From Phycisphaerales bacterium AB-hyl4 (GTDB lineage: Bacteria; Planctomycetota; Phycisphaerae; Phycisphaerales; Phycisphaeraceae), in contig JBGUBD010000007.1 in NCBI GenBank assembly GCA_041821185.1, positions 1-64,000 on the forward strand: DNA of 64,000 nt, given 5' to 3'. Below, piece after piece: positions 8,118-16,590 of the stretch (the stretch's first letter is position 1; each line of letters begins with the position of its first letter). The translations under genes and the position numbers were made by a program. The notes under the pieces were generated by a model, which searched no databases, was not told the DNA's origin, and saw only the letters and a program-made list of their open reading frames with translations.

Positions 8118-8951
8118 ATGCGAAACCGCTTGACGATTGGACTGCTGCTGGTCGTGATGTTGGCGTTTACCTTCGGTTGCAGCCTCAATCAGCCGACCGA
8201 TCAGGTGGCCGACACGTTGGTGATCCCCGGCCACGCGCACAACGACTACTACCACCCCCGGCCGCTGAACGATGCGCTGGACCATGGTTTCATCAGCATC
8301 GAAGCAGACATTTTTCTGGTCGACGGCGAACTGCTGGTCGGGCACGATCCACACGAACTCACGCCGGAGCGCACGCTTCAGTCGCTGTACCTCGATCCCT
8401 TGCGCGAGCGGGCGCAGGCGTATGACGGGCGGATTTACCCGGACGGCTCGCAGGTGATCCTGTTGATTGACATCAAGTCGGATGGGGAAGAGATGTTCGA
8501 GCCGCTGAACGCGGTGCTGGCGGCGTACAGCGACATCATTGCGGCGTGGGAGCCGGAGGGGGATCATTCGGGCGAAACGGCGCCGGTGCTGGCGGTGCTG
8601 TCAGGCAATCGGCCGGTGGCGTCGATGCTGCGTGAGCGGCGTCTGCTCGGTCGGCTGGATGGTCGACTGGATGATCTGGACAGTGACTTGCCGGCGGCGT
8701 TCATGCCGTTGATCAGCGACCATTGGCGGCAGATCTCGTCGTGGCAGGGCGAAGGCGAGATGCCAGCCGAGGACCGCGCTCGACTGCACGAGGTCGTTCG
8801 CCAGGCCCATGCAGCCGGTCGGCGGGTGCGATTCTGGGCGACGCCCGAGAGCGAAGCCGTGTGGGAGCAACTGCTTGAGGCGGATGTCGACCTAATCAAC
8901 ACAGACGAACTGGGTCGGCTGCGACGGTTCCTGCTGAGCCGCGAACCTTGA
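8118..8951 (+). CDS. Lipoprotein with PLC/GDPD-like phosphodiesterase fold
   Basis: A 277-residue lipoprotein. A hydrophobic signal ends in the lipobox FTFGC (about residues 18-22), followed by a TIM-barrel-like domain starting GHAHNDYYHPRPLNDAL. HAHNDY with the later EADIFLVDGELLVGHD resembles the AIM6-like branch of glycerophosphodiester / PI-PLC phosphodiesterases. The final strand INTDELGRLRRFL matches the usual C-terminal strand of this fold. The substrate is unknown. It begins 2 nt after the hemA stop, so it may be co-transcribed. ATG 8118 is chosen; a TTG at 8112 would overlap the hemA stop. Confidence 0.72.
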   Translation: MRNRLTIGLLLVVMLAFTFGCSLNQPTDQVADTLVIPGHAHNDYYHPRPLNDALDHGFISIEADIFLVDGELLVGHDPHELTPERTLQSLYLDPLRERAQAYDGRIYPDGSQVILLIDIKSDGEEMFEPLNAVLAAYSDIIAAWEPEGDHSGETAPVLAVLSGNRPVASMLRERRLLGRLDGRLDDLDSDLPAAFMPLISDHWRQISSWQGEGEMPAEDRARLHEVVRQAHAAGRRVRFWATPESEAVWEQLLEADVDLINTDELGRLRRFLLSREP

Positions 8952-9000
8952 TCTGAGGCTCACGGCAATCGGCGGGTGATGCTTTGGCCCGTGGGTCTGG

Positions 9001-9006
9001 TATAAT
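9001..9006 (+). promoter_or_regulatory. -10 hexamer TATAAT for rimO
   Basis: A perfect TATAAT with transcription expected near 9013. This excludes the in-frame TTG at 8984 as start and supports GTG at 9047. No convincing -35 is seen. Confidence 0.5.
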
Positions 9007-9046
9007 CACCGATTCGCCTTTTGTTGCCTCCCACCTGGACATACAT

Positions 9047-10567
9047 GTGACTGTCACGCCTCAACAACCCGATTCGCCGGCCGTGCCCGATGTGCAGACG
9101 GTTTCGTTCGTCAGCCTCGGCTGTCCGAAGAACCTTGTCGACAGCGAGAAGATGCTCGGCCTGCTGGCGGAGGATGGCTTGCTGCCCGTGCCGCCGGACG
9201 AAGAGGCGGATGCGATCGTGATCAACACCTGCGGGTTCCTCGAAGCGTCCAAAGACGAGTCGATGGAGGAGATCGCCCGCGCTGCCGAGCTTAAGCGTGA
9301 AGGCAAGTTGAAGCGACTCATCGTCGCCGGGTGTCTCGTGCAGCGACATCGCGCGAAGATGCTCGAATGGTGCCCGGACATCGACGCGCTGATCGGCGTG
9401 TTCGACCGCGACCGCATTGTCGAAGCGGTGCGCGGTGTGCGACAGGCGGGCAAGGATGTGGGCGTCGACCTGCCGGTCTACTCCAGCATCGCCGCGAACG
9501 CGACGATCGCGAAGCAGGCCCGCCAGGTCGAAGCGGCCGGCTACTTCGAAGACGACTCGGCTCGGCTTCGGCTCACGCCGCGCCATTACGCTTACCTGCG
9601 CATGAGCGAAGGGTGCAACCAGAACTGCGCGTTCTGCACGATTCCGTCGATCCGTGGCAAGATGCGAAGCAAGCCGGTGGATCGCATTGTCGGCGAAGCC
9701 CGCGAACTGCTGGGCGATGGCGCGTTTGAGATCAACCTCATCGGCCAGGACACGACCAGCTATGGCAATGACATCGGTTACGGGGCCGGTCTTGTCGGCC
9801 TGCTCGAATCGCTCGACGCGGTCGCTCGCGAGCATGGCGGCGCGTGGATGCGGCTGATGTATGCGTACCCGTCGTGTTTCACTGACGAGATGATCGACGC
9901 GATCGCGAAGCTGCCGAACATCCTCAAGTACATCGACATGCCGTTGCAACATATCAACGACCGCGTGCTCGACCGGATGCGGCGGAAGACCAGCCGAGGG
10001 CTGATCGAAACGCTGTTGACGAAATTGCGCGATCGCGTGCCGGGCATCGCCATCCGCACGACGTTTATCACCGGCTTCCCCGGCGAGACGGAAGCGGAAC
10101 ATCAAGAGCTGGTCGAGTTTGTGCGGACGTTCGGCTTTGAGAACATGGGCGTGTTCCCGTTCTCGCCTGAGCCGGGCACGCCGGCGGCGCGTTTTTATCA
10201 CGACGGCGAGGCGATTGACGACGAGACGATCGCGCGTCGGCAGGAAGAGTTGATGCTCGCGCAGCAGGAAGTCGTGTTCGCTCGCCACGCAAAGCTGGCG
10301 GAGGGGCAGACGGAGCTCGACGTGTTGATCGAGGGCGAGGCGGAGATGGAAGACGAGGCCGAAAGCGTGGAAGCGGGCACGTTGCATGCTGGCCGAAGCT
10401 ATACGCAGGCGCCGCAGATCGATGGCGTGACGTATGTGCTCAGTCGCGAGGGGCTGACGCCTGGCGAGCTGGTGCGATGTCGGATTGTGGATCATGAAGA
10501 TTACGATTTGATCGCGCGGCCGGTGTCGGACCTGGAGCGCAAGGTTGGCTTGCCGGTGGTGGGGTAG
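9047..10567 (+). CDS. rimO: Ribosomal protein S12 methylthiotransferase
   Basis: Radical-SAM enzyme that methylthiolates an aspartate of ribosomal protein S12. The N-terminal MTTase domain shows SLGCPKNLVDSEKMLG; the radical-SAM cluster motif is CNQNCAFC (CxxxCxxC); the C-terminal TRAM domain includes LIARPVSD. Segments DTTSYGNDIGY and YIDMPLQHINDRVLDRM are typical of RimO rather than MiaB. The 506 residues are longer than the E. coli enzyme, mainly from a linker of about 40 residues before the SAM domain. GTG 9047 is chosen from the promoter position. Confidence 0.95.
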   Translation: MTVTPQQPDSPAVPDVQTVSFVSLGCPKNLVDSEKMLGLLAEDGLLPVPPDEEADAIVINTCGFLEASKDESMEEIARAAELKREGKLKRLIVAGCLVQRHRAKMLEWCPDIDALIGVFDRDRIVEAVRGVRQAGKDVGVDLPVYSSIAANATIAKQARQVEAAGYFEDDSARLRLTPRHYAYLRMSEGCNQNCAFCTIPSIRGKMRSKPVDRIVGEARELLGDGAFEINLIGQDTTSYGNDIGYGAGLVGLLESLDAVAREHGGAWMRLMYAYPSCFTDEMIDAIAKLPNILKYIDMPLQHINDRVLDRMRRKTSRGLIETLLTKLRDRVPGIAIRTTFITGFPGETEAEHQELVEFVRTFGFENMGVFPFSPEPGTPAARFYHDGEAIDDETIARRQEELMLAQQEVVFARHAKLAEGQTELDVLIEGEAEMEDEAESVEAGTLHAGRSYTQAPQIDGVTYVLSREGLTPGELVRCRIVDHEDYDLIARPVSDLERKVGLPVVG

Positions 10568-10585
10568 CGCTGCTCAGTCGGAAGG

Positions 10586-10684
10586 CGCTCCTACTTCCCT
10601 TCTTAAACCTAATCCTCATACCTAATCCCGGTTCGGGGATTTGAAGTAGGAACCTGGATTAGGAGCAGGAGTAGGAAGGGAACG
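10586..10684. repeat. Imperfect inverted repeat (CTACTTCC / GGAAGTAG-type words)
   Basis: The left part (10590-10628) contains CTCCTACTTCCCTTC and CCTAATCC. The right part (10643-10682) contains GAAGTAGG, GGATTAGGAG and GAGTAGGAAGGG. The two halves are largely reverse complements and could fold into a long stem between rimO and the next gene. Confidence 0.7.
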
Positions 10685-10726
10685 CGAGCGTTTTGCGGCT
10701 GAACTTGCGAACGGTTTAATCACGTT

Positions 10727-11896
10727 ATGTCCAAATGGATGATGCGCATCGCGATCCGCCTCGGGCTGGTGTTTGCCGGCTTTGTGGTGTTGTTCACCGT
10801 GCTCGCTGCGACGGGCAACCAGTCGCTGCGGCAGGAAGTGCGCCAGTGGCGGGCGGCAGGTCTGATCGACGATCATGATGCGCCGCACGAGGTTGGCGAA
10901 GCGTACGAGCGCTGGCAACGCGCGGTGGGGGCGCTGACGAACCAGCGCGTCATTGTTCGGCAGTTGCTCGAAGCGGACGAGCCCACGGCCGATCAGGCGG
11001 GCGAACGGTTGACGACGCTCGCACCGCTGCTGACGGCGGTGCACGGGGCGGCGTTTGCAGAAGGGCCGGTGACGCAGGCCGGGCCGGATCAGCCGCATCG
11101 GTGGGGCGAGCAACTGCGCGATCGGCTGCACGAGTCGCGCGACCTGGTCATGTTGCTCGAAGCCGAGGCGAAGCTGCACGCGATTCGCGGCGATCACGCG
11201 GCCGCGTCGCGGGCGATCGAGGCGGGGGTGACGATCGCCAACCGCATGGGCGCCCATGGCGTGTGGCTGGCGCAGATCGCGCGACTGTCGCTGCTCGAAC
11301 GTATGTTGATCACACTTGAAACGGTGTACGCCGAGGGGGGGCTGCCAGGCGATGGGCTGCGCGATCGGCTGCTGGCGATCGACCTTCGACAAGAGCTGGC
11401 CGAGACGTTCCGCGCGGAAGGCGTGCACACGCTGCGCCTGGTCAGTGATACGGACCCGCAGACCACAGCGGTCAACTGGTCGACGCGCGGGTGGTGGTAT
11501 CACGATACGGCCTACCTGTTGGAGCAATACCGCGAATGTATGGCGATGCTCGAAGATGAAGCGCTGCCGATGCGGGCGTTGCCGGTGGGGGAGGATGATG
11601 TGCAGCATCCGTTCTGGGCGCGGACGAGCCGGGTGGTGCTGCCGGGCGTGCACGCATCGCTGGGCGCTCGGCTGGCGGTGCAGATGCGGTTAGCGATGGC
11701 GCTGACCGCGATCGAGCTGCGCGAGCAGGCGGCGGACGGGGGGGCGCTGCCGAAGACGTTGGAGGGTGTGGCGGTGCCGAGCGTTGAGCCGGGCGTCGAT
11801 CGGCCGATCGTGTACGAGCGCGATGCGGATGGGGCGGGTTTCGCGCTGCGCAGCACGGACGAGTTGGTGGGCGAGCCGGTGTGGTGGCGGTGGTGA
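10727..11896 (+). CDS. Membrane-anchored hypothetical protein
   Basis: I do not recognise a family. It is 389 residues with one N-terminal membrane helix (about 8-27) and a mostly helical periplasmic body. The C-terminal segment (GGALPKTLEGVAVPSVEPGVDRPIVYERD...GFALRSTD) has the style of planctomycete exported proteins that end in a pseudopilin-like beta region, where a payload is listed as pre-filled fields such as DPxxGxPLxY. Function unknown. It is monocistronic, followed by a palindromic terminator. Confidence 0.6.
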   Translation: MSKWMMRIAIRLGLVFAGFVVLFTVLAATGNQSLRQEVRQWRAAGLIDDHDAPHEVGEAYERWQRAVGALTNQRVIVRQLLEADEPTADQAGERLTTLAPLLTAVHGAAFAEGPVTQAGPDQPHRWGEQLRDRLHESRDLVMLLEAEAKLHAIRGDHAAASRAIEAGVTIANRMGAHGVWLAQIARLSLLERMLITLETVYAEGGLPGDGLRDRLLAIDLRQELAETFRAEGVHTLRLVSDTDPQTTAVNWSTRGWWYHDTAYLLEQYRECMAMLEDEALPMRALPVGEDDVQHPFWARTSRVVLPGVHASLGARLAVQMRLAMALTAIELREQAADGGALPKTLEGVAVPSVEPGVDRPIVYERDADGAGFALRSTDELVGEPVWWRW

Positions 11897-11912
11897 CGTT
11901 TGTGGGGGGGGG

Positions 11913-11937
11913 AGCCCACGCCGTGACGGCGTGGGCT
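11913..11937 (+). terminator. AGCCCACG...CGTGGGCT palindrome
   Basis: Two perfect 12-nt arms (AGCCCACGCCGT and its complement) around a 1-nt loop, 16 nt after the stop of the preceding gene. It belongs to the window-wide palindrome family. A T-run lies about 25 nt further on. Confidence 0.65.
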
Positions 11938-12003
11938 TTCGTGGGCTTAGTGGGCTCATGTTTTTCGTTGGTGTGATGATGTAACAGGTACGTAAGGGTA
12001 TTG

Positions 12004-12921
12004 ATGAACGGCACGACGGAAGTGGATCAGATGTGGGGGCTTTCGATCGCGATGGTGGTCGTGGCGGCGGCGACGCTGGCGGTGCTGGTGTGGCGGGGGT
12101 GTCTACGGGCGAACGCGATGGCCGACGGGCCGAGGCGGGATGTGGGGTTGCAGTGGTGGGACCTGCCGACGGCGCTGCTGGTGATGGTGCTGGGGATGCT
12201 GGCGTTCGGCGGGGTGGGGGCGCAGGTGTTCGAGCTTGAGCCGGGCACGACAAGGCCCGCGGGCGGCATCCGCGCGCAGGCGGCGTGGGTGCTGCTGAGC
12301 CAACTCATCGGGCAGGGCGTGGTGCTTGCCTATGTCATGTGGCGGACGGCGGCGGCGGTACACGGCTGGCGGCGGTTCGGGCTCGTGCCGACGCGGCCGA
12401 CGCGCGACGCGTGGATGAGCCTGCTCGGGCTGGCGGCGGCGCTGCCGTTGGTCGTGGGCACGTTGAGCCTGATGTCGATGATCGGCGAATGGGTGGGCAT
12501 GCCGGCCCCGGCGGTGGGGCATGAACTGCTGGACGAGCTGCTACGGTCGGACGACGCGGTGGGACTGGCGATGATGATCGTGGCGGTGGTCGTGGTGGGG
12601 CCGTTCTTCGAGGAACTGATCTTTCGCGGCGTGGTGCAGACGTCGCTGATGAGCGTGTTGGGTGCGGCACGGCGGTGGCTGGTGGTGGTGATCGCGGCGG
12701 TGGTGTTTGCGCTGATTCACGTCGGCGCGGGCACGTTCGACCCCGAAGGCGTCGGCGGCGTGCCGTGGCATGCCCTGCCGGGCCTGGCGGTGTTGGGCGT
12801 GGTGCTGGGGTGGCTGTATGAAAAGACGGGCAGCCTGTGGCCGGCGGTTGTGGTGCACGGCGGGTTCAATGCGTTCAACGTGGCGATGGTGCTGGCGATG
12901 CAGCGGTGGGAATGGTTGTGA
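12004..12921 (+). CDS. CPBP-family intramembrane metalloprotease
   Basis: A 305-residue integral membrane protein of the CAAX-protease / bacteriocin-processing (Abi) family. The three hallmark motifs are present: EELIFRG with Glu203, Glu204 and Arg208; FALIHVG with His239; and HGGFNAFN with His285 and Asn289. About seven membrane helices are predicted. The target is unknown; family members process prenylated proteins or peptides, or act in immunity and stress. ATG 12004 is used, one codon after an in-frame TTG. Confidence 0.88.
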   Translation: MNGTTEVDQMWGLSIAMVVVAAATLAVLVWRGCLRANAMADGPRRDVGLQWWDLPTALLVMVLGMLAFGGVGAQVFELEPGTTRPAGGIRAQAAWVLLSQLIGQGVVLAYVMWRTAAAVHGWRRFGLVPTRPTRDAWMSLLGLAAALPLVVGTLSLMSMIGEWVGMPAPAVGHELLDELLRSDDAVGLAMMIVAVVVVGPFFEELIFRGVVQTSLMSVLGAARRWLVVVIAAVVFALIHVGAGTFDPEGVGGVPWHALPGLAVLGVVLGWLYEKTGSLWPAVVVHGGFNAFNVAMVLAMQRWEWL

Positions 12922-12925
12922 ATGC

Positions 12926-12975
12926 AAAAACGACCGCCGCCCCCCTCAGGCGAGCCGGGTCGCGTGCGGCGGTCG
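12926..12975 (-). terminator. Rho-independent terminator reading leftward
   Basis: Arms CGACCGCCGC (12931-12940) and GCGGCGGTCG (12966-12975) form a strong stem. On the minus strand it is followed by TTTTT (12930-12926), so it should end a leftward transcript such as one carrying the small gene at 13141-13233. On the plus strand no T-run follows. Confidence 0.7.
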
Positions 12976-13021
12976 GGTGGGCTGTGTTATGCTGATGGGT
13001 TCGTACGGGCAATAACGCCAA

Positions 13022-13105
13022 GCCCCGGGGACACCTCCGGAACACCCCCGCAGACACTTGCCGGAGCATCCCCCCGGTATATCCCCCGGAACTCCCCCTG
13101 AACGT
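13022..13105. repeat. C-rich CCGGAA word block
   Basis: An irregular repeat of words such as CCGGAACACCCCC, CCGGAGCATCCCCC and CCCCCGGAACTCCCCC between the minus-strand small gene and its terminator. No coding pattern is seen. A related C-rich stretch encodes the Gly/Pro/Asn tail of the ACT protein at 17088-17150. Confidence 0.5.
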
Positions 13106-13140
13106 AAGGCGTAAAGTAAACGGCCCCTCCGGGCGGCGAC

Positions 13141-13233
13141 TCAGCAAAGCGCGGCGAAGGTCAGCAACGTCAAAACGAGGATCTTCCGACGACGACTGAA
13201 CTGCTCACGCTGAAGTCCGAAAAAATTCGACAC
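13141..13233 (-). CDS. Candidate 30-residue small membrane peptide
   Basis: Reading leftward, GTG at 13233 is preceded by a perfect AGGAGG (13248-13243) with 9-nt spacing. The peptide has a basic middle (REQFSRRRK) and a hydrophobic end (ILVLTLLTFAALC), then TGA. A leftward terminator lies about 170 nt downstream. A longer in-frame extension to 13344 exists but lacks a ribosome-binding site. The peptide resembles a short membrane or leader peptide; no family is recognised. The best support is the ribosome-binding site plus terminator, not conservation. Confidence 0.45.
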   Translation of the reverse strand: MSNFFGLQREQFSRRRKILVLTLLTFAALC

Positions 13234-13237
13234 GACT

Positions 13238-13292
13238 CGTACCCTCCTGGTATTTGCGTCTCGTACTGCGTCTCTCGTACCGATAAGCGTAC
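13238..13292. promoter_or_regulatory. Four CGTAC repeats
   Basis: CGTAC occurs at 13238, 13262, 13276 and 13288, three of them preceded by CT or TCT, just upstream of the small minus-strand gene and about 100 nt before the plus-strand exported protein. Possible operator cluster between divergent genes; spacing is irregular (24, 14, 12). Confidence 0.25.
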
Positions 13293-13342
13293 CACAACCT
13301 CCGTGCCGGTCGACAAACTCTTTGTGATGAGCCTCTAAGACC

Positions 13343-15358
13343 ATGCTGGAAAATGACTTGCTTTTTTTGTTGAAAAACAGGCGGTTTGACTCAAGATGCC
13401 GGATGTCGCCTGCGTGCAACATGATGGTCGCCGCGGTGTTGCTGCTGGGCATCATGGCGGGACCGAGTGCCGGCCTGCTGCACGCGTCCGATAACGATTC
13501 GTCGGCTGCGCCGCGGCTCGACCGGGCTCATGCTCGGCAGGCTCACCGGATCGTCGAGCAGTGGGTCGAGCAGGGCGAGGTGCCCGACACAATCGACGCG
13601 ACGGTGGCGGTGACGGGGCTGTCCGGCGTGCGGGTGACGCTGTGGCGGGATGGCATGTCGTACGGGGCGGGTGAGGCGTATGTGGACGATCTGGCGGCGG
13701 TGACGGACGACACCGGCCCGGCGATCGACCTCGTGCCCATTGTCGCCGAGGCGGCCCGGCAGGCGCTCGCCGGCGTGCAGGACACACTGACCGAGGCGCA
13801 GTTGCGAGCCCAGATGGACGGCCTGGACCTCGCGGAGACGCAAGCCCCGGCCGGCCTGGTCGACCTCGCGGGCGACCTGCTGGTGAGCGTGCAGCTTGGC
13901 GGGCAGTTGGATCGCATCCGCCTGCACGACGAAGCGGCGATCAACGAGTTGTACGCCAACTTCGCACCGGGCGCCCACGGCCTGCGTGTCACTGCCGGCA
14001 GCGACGGCCGACGTGCTGCCGTGATCTGGCCCGCCACGGTCATCGAGCGCAACATGTCGCCGCGCGGCCAGTTGACGCACCTGCTCTCGGCCACCGGGCA
14101 TGACCCGACCGCCATCAGCCGACTCGCTCGGCCGGGCGGCCCGCGGCTGGCGCGCTTCGAAACGTTGCACGTCGTTCGGCCGAAGCCGGGCTGGGGCGTT
14201 GAAGACATGGTCCGCGGCGCGGTGCTGCTGCCCGAGCAGCAGGTCGACGAAGCGACGCTGGATGACATCATCGATCGACTGAGCAAGCACCTGGCCCGCC
14301 GATTCACCAGCGAGGGGCTGGTCCGCGGGCGATATCTGCCGACGAGCAACCGCTACGACCCGGTTGTCGCCGACCCGGCCGAGGCGGCGCTGGCTGCTTA
14401 TGCACTGACCCGGTACGCCGGCTATCTGCACGACCTCGGCGACGAAGACCGCGCTGCGGCGCAACAGGCCCGCGCCGACCTGGCGATCAACCGGCTGGGC
14501 GAGTGGTTGCTCGGTGGGGCGGACGAGGCCGAGCCTGGCGAAGCGATGGCGGCGGCGTCGCTGACGCTGCTGAGCCTGGTCGACACGCCCGGCCGAACGG
14601 GCGCGCAGCGCGAGATGCGCGATGCGCTCGGCCGATGGCTTGTCGAGCGTGTGGCTGACGATGGCCAGCGTGATGATCTGGCAGTGGCGGATGATGCGGC
14701 TGACGATCAGGCGGAGCAGGCGAAGCCGGACGGCGCGGCGCTGGCGCTGACCACGGCGGCGCTGGCGGGGTTGTGGGAGCAGCAGCGCGACGCGGCGCTG
14801 GGCGAGGTGGTGTCGCGGTTGCTTGATGAGCAGTCGCAGGCATCGCCGAACGTGGCGTCGTTGTGGTGGCGGGCGCTGGCGTACGAGCGTGGGGGGCGGT
14901 TGTTGTCGGATGAGCAGTCGCAGGCGTGGCGGTCGTTGGGGCAGCTCGGCCGAACGTTTTTGCGTCGGCAGGTCACGCGTGCGCCGGACCTCGGCCCGGC
15001 GGATGTGGTGGGGGGAATCGAGTTGAGTCGCATCACCAGCGACGGCCCGCCGAACCCTGACTGGCGCACAGGTCATGTGCTCGCGTACCAGGCGGTCGCG
15101 CTGCGCACGCCTGAGATGCTCGATGACCAGCAGCTCATCGACTGGCTGTTGAGTGCGGGGTTGTCGGCTCGCTTCCTCGCGCAGCTTGTGATCGACGAGC
15201 CCGCGGCGTACAGCCTGAGAAGCCCGGCCGACGCGCTGGGCGGCGTTCGCCTCGCGCCGTGGAACAATCACCTGACCGTCTCCGCGCAGGCGATGACGCT
15301 GCTGGCGATCCTCGAACTGCAAGCCTCGCTCGAACACCTTGCAGAGCGGGGGATGTGA
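13343..15358 (+). CDS. Large exported hypothetical protein, helical-toroid-like C-terminal half
   Basis: 671 residues from ATG 13343; ATG 13403 (MSPACNMMVAAVLLLG) is an alternative giving a more normal signal peptide. The N-terminal third has a beta-rich segment (GVRVTLWRDGMSYGAGEAYVDD). The C-terminal two thirds is Ala/Leu-rich and helical, with repeated LA..AL..L segments and an ending (LGGVRLAPWNNHLTVSAQAMTLLAILEL) that recalls alpha/alpha-barrel enzymes or prenyltransferase-like toroids. No catalytic motif is identified. The short gap to the next exported protein suggests an operon. Confidence 0.6.
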   Translation: MLENDLLFLLKNRRFDSRCRMSPACNMMVAAVLLLGIMAGPSAGLLHASDNDSSAAPRLDRAHARQAHRIVEQWVEQGEVPDTIDATVAVTGLSGVRVTLWRDGMSYGAGEAYVDDLAAVTDDTGPAIDLVPIVAEAARQALAGVQDTLTEAQLRAQMDGLDLAETQAPAGLVDLAGDLLVSVQLGGQLDRIRLHDEAAINELYANFAPGAHGLRVTAGSDGRRAAVIWPATVIERNMSPRGQLTHLLSATGHDPTAISRLARPGGPRLARFETLHVVRPKPGWGVEDMVRGAVLLPEQQVDEATLDDIIDRLSKHLARRFTSEGLVRGRYLPTSNRYDPVVADPAEAALAAYALTRYAGYLHDLGDEDRAAAQQARADLAINRLGEWLLGGADEAEPGEAMAAASLTLLSLVDTPGRTGAQREMRDALGRWLVERVADDGQRDDLAVADDAADDQAEQAKPDGAALALTTAALAGLWEQQRDAALGEVVSRLLDEQSQASPNVASLWWRALAYERGGRLLSDEQSQAWRSLGQLGRTFLRRQVTRAPDLGPADVVGGIELSRITSDGPPNPDWRTGHVLAYQAVALRTPEMLDDQQLIDWLLSAGLSARFLAQLVIDEPAAYSLRSPADALGGVRLAPWNNHLTVSAQAMTLLAILELQASLEHLAERGM

Positions 15359-15397
15359 CGGTTGCCGATCGAATCACAAAACGAAAGCGATGGAATC

Positions 15398-16516
15398 ATG
15401 CCCATGCGTTTGACGCGATCATGGTTGATGCTGTTGTGCCTGCTCGCGTTGACGATCGCCTCGGCGGATGTGCGGGCAGACGCTAGCGCCGATGCAGACG
15501 CAGACGCAAATTCAGACGCCGGCGCGGGCGAGGCGGTGCAGTTGGAGACGGTGCACCGTTTTCAGTTCACCGATGAAGCCTCCAGCGCCACCGAGCTGAG
15601 CGGCATCACCTGGGTCGAAGGCGACCGCTATTTGGCTGTGTCGGACAAGCATGATCGCATCTACCCGCTGCGCATCACGCTCGACATGGCCAGCGGCGCG
15701 ATCGAGGACATCGAGGTTGGCCCGAGTGTCACGCTGCTTCGCGACGACGGCCGACCGCTCGGCCGAACCGACCTCGAAGGCGTCGCCTATGACCGTCGTA
15801 CGAACACCGTGCTCACCGCCGACGAGCTGGGCCCGACCCTTCGCGAGCATCAGCCGGACACGGGCACGCTGCTTCGCGAGCTTACGCCGAGCAGTCATCC
15901 CGACCTGCGCGTGTTCGCTCGCATCCGGACCAACCTCGCGTGGGAATCGTTGACGCTCACGCCCGACGGCCGACACGTCTGGACCGCCAACGAAGAGTCG
16001 CTGCGCAACGACGGCCCGCGCTCCACGCCCGACGCTGGCACGCTCGTCCGCCTTCAACGCCTCACCCGCGACCTCGAACCCGTCGGCCAGTGGGCCTACC
16101 GCACCGACCCGCTGCCCGGCCGCATCACCTTCCCGCCACGTTTCGCCCGCCGCGAGGCCGCCGGCGTGTCGGAGCTGCTCGCCCTCGACGACGGCCGACT
16201 GCTCGCGCTCGAGCGACACTTCGGCGGTACGGACGCGGGGCTGGCCCACTTCCGCATCCGCATCTACGAAATCGACTTCACCGACGCGACCGACACCACC
16301 GACATCGATCGCTTCTTCGACCTCGCGGACGACGAAATCAACACCGTCGCCAAACGCCTCGTCTGGGAAACCATCTCCTACGCCCCGATCGACAACCTCG
16401 AAGGCATGACGCTCGGCCCCGAGCTGGACACCGGCGACCGCGCGGTGCTGCTCATCGGCGACAACAACGGCGGCCACACCCACGCCCTCTACGCCCTGCG
16501 GCTGCTCCGACCGTGA
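15398..16516 (+). CDS. Exported phytase-like esterase (esterase-like activity of phytase family)
   Basis: A 372-residue secreted or periplasmic protein with a signal peptide (MRLTRSWLMLLCLLALTIASADVRA) and an Asp/Ala-rich linker. Segments ELSGITWVEGDRYLAVSDK, TDLEGVAYD and NLEGMTLGPEL, with GDNNGG near the end, match the beta-propeller-like family annotated as esterase-like phytase domain. Possible role is extracellular phosphoester or ester hydrolysis; substrate unproven. ATG 15398 or 15404 could be the start; both lead directly into the signal peptide. Confidence 0.75.
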   Translation: MPMRLTRSWLMLLCLLALTIASADVRADASADADADANSDAGAGEAVQLETVHRFQFTDEASSATELSGITWVEGDRYLAVSDKHDRIYPLRITLDMASGAIEDIEVGPSVTLLRDDGRPLGRTDLEGVAYDRRTNTVLTADELGPTLREHQPDTGTLLRELTPSSHPDLRVFARIRTNLAWESLTLTPDGRHVWTANEESLRNDGPRSTPDAGTLVRLQRLTRDLEPVGQWAYRTDPLPGRITFPPRFARREAAGVSELLALDDGRLLALERHFGGTDAGLAHFRIRIYEIDFTDATDTTDIDRFFDLADDEINTVAKRLVWETISYAPIDNLEGMTLGPELDTGDRAVLLIGDNNGGHTHALYALRLLRP

Positions 16517-16555
16517 CAGACGGTACGGCAAGCTGGCGGAATTCCTGTAAAGTCC

Positions 16556-16584
16556 TTACTTTTCACGCGTTCCCAACGTAGGAT
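16556..16584 (+). promoter_or_regulatory. Promoter TTACTT-17-TAGGAT, leaderless-type
   Basis: A -35-like TTACTT (16556-16561), a 17-nt spacer and -10 TAGGAT (16579-16584). The ATG at 16591 starts only 6 nt after the -10, exactly where transcription should start. Confidence 0.5.
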
Positions 16585-16590
16585 GTCGTT

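Noticed and set aside
8984..9046. TTG start giving a 21-residue longer RimO
   Set aside because: A perfect TATAAT lies inside this extension, so transcription would begin downstream of the TTG.
8960..10495. 511-codon open frame on the minus strand opposite rimO
   Set aside because: It mirrors the coding bias of the rimO gene; rimO has CxxxCxxC, MTTase and TRAM features and this frame has none.
13391..15337. 648-codon minus-strand frame opposite the exported protein
   Set aside because: Arg/Gln-rich composition typical of an antisense frame in GC-rich DNA; no start signal.
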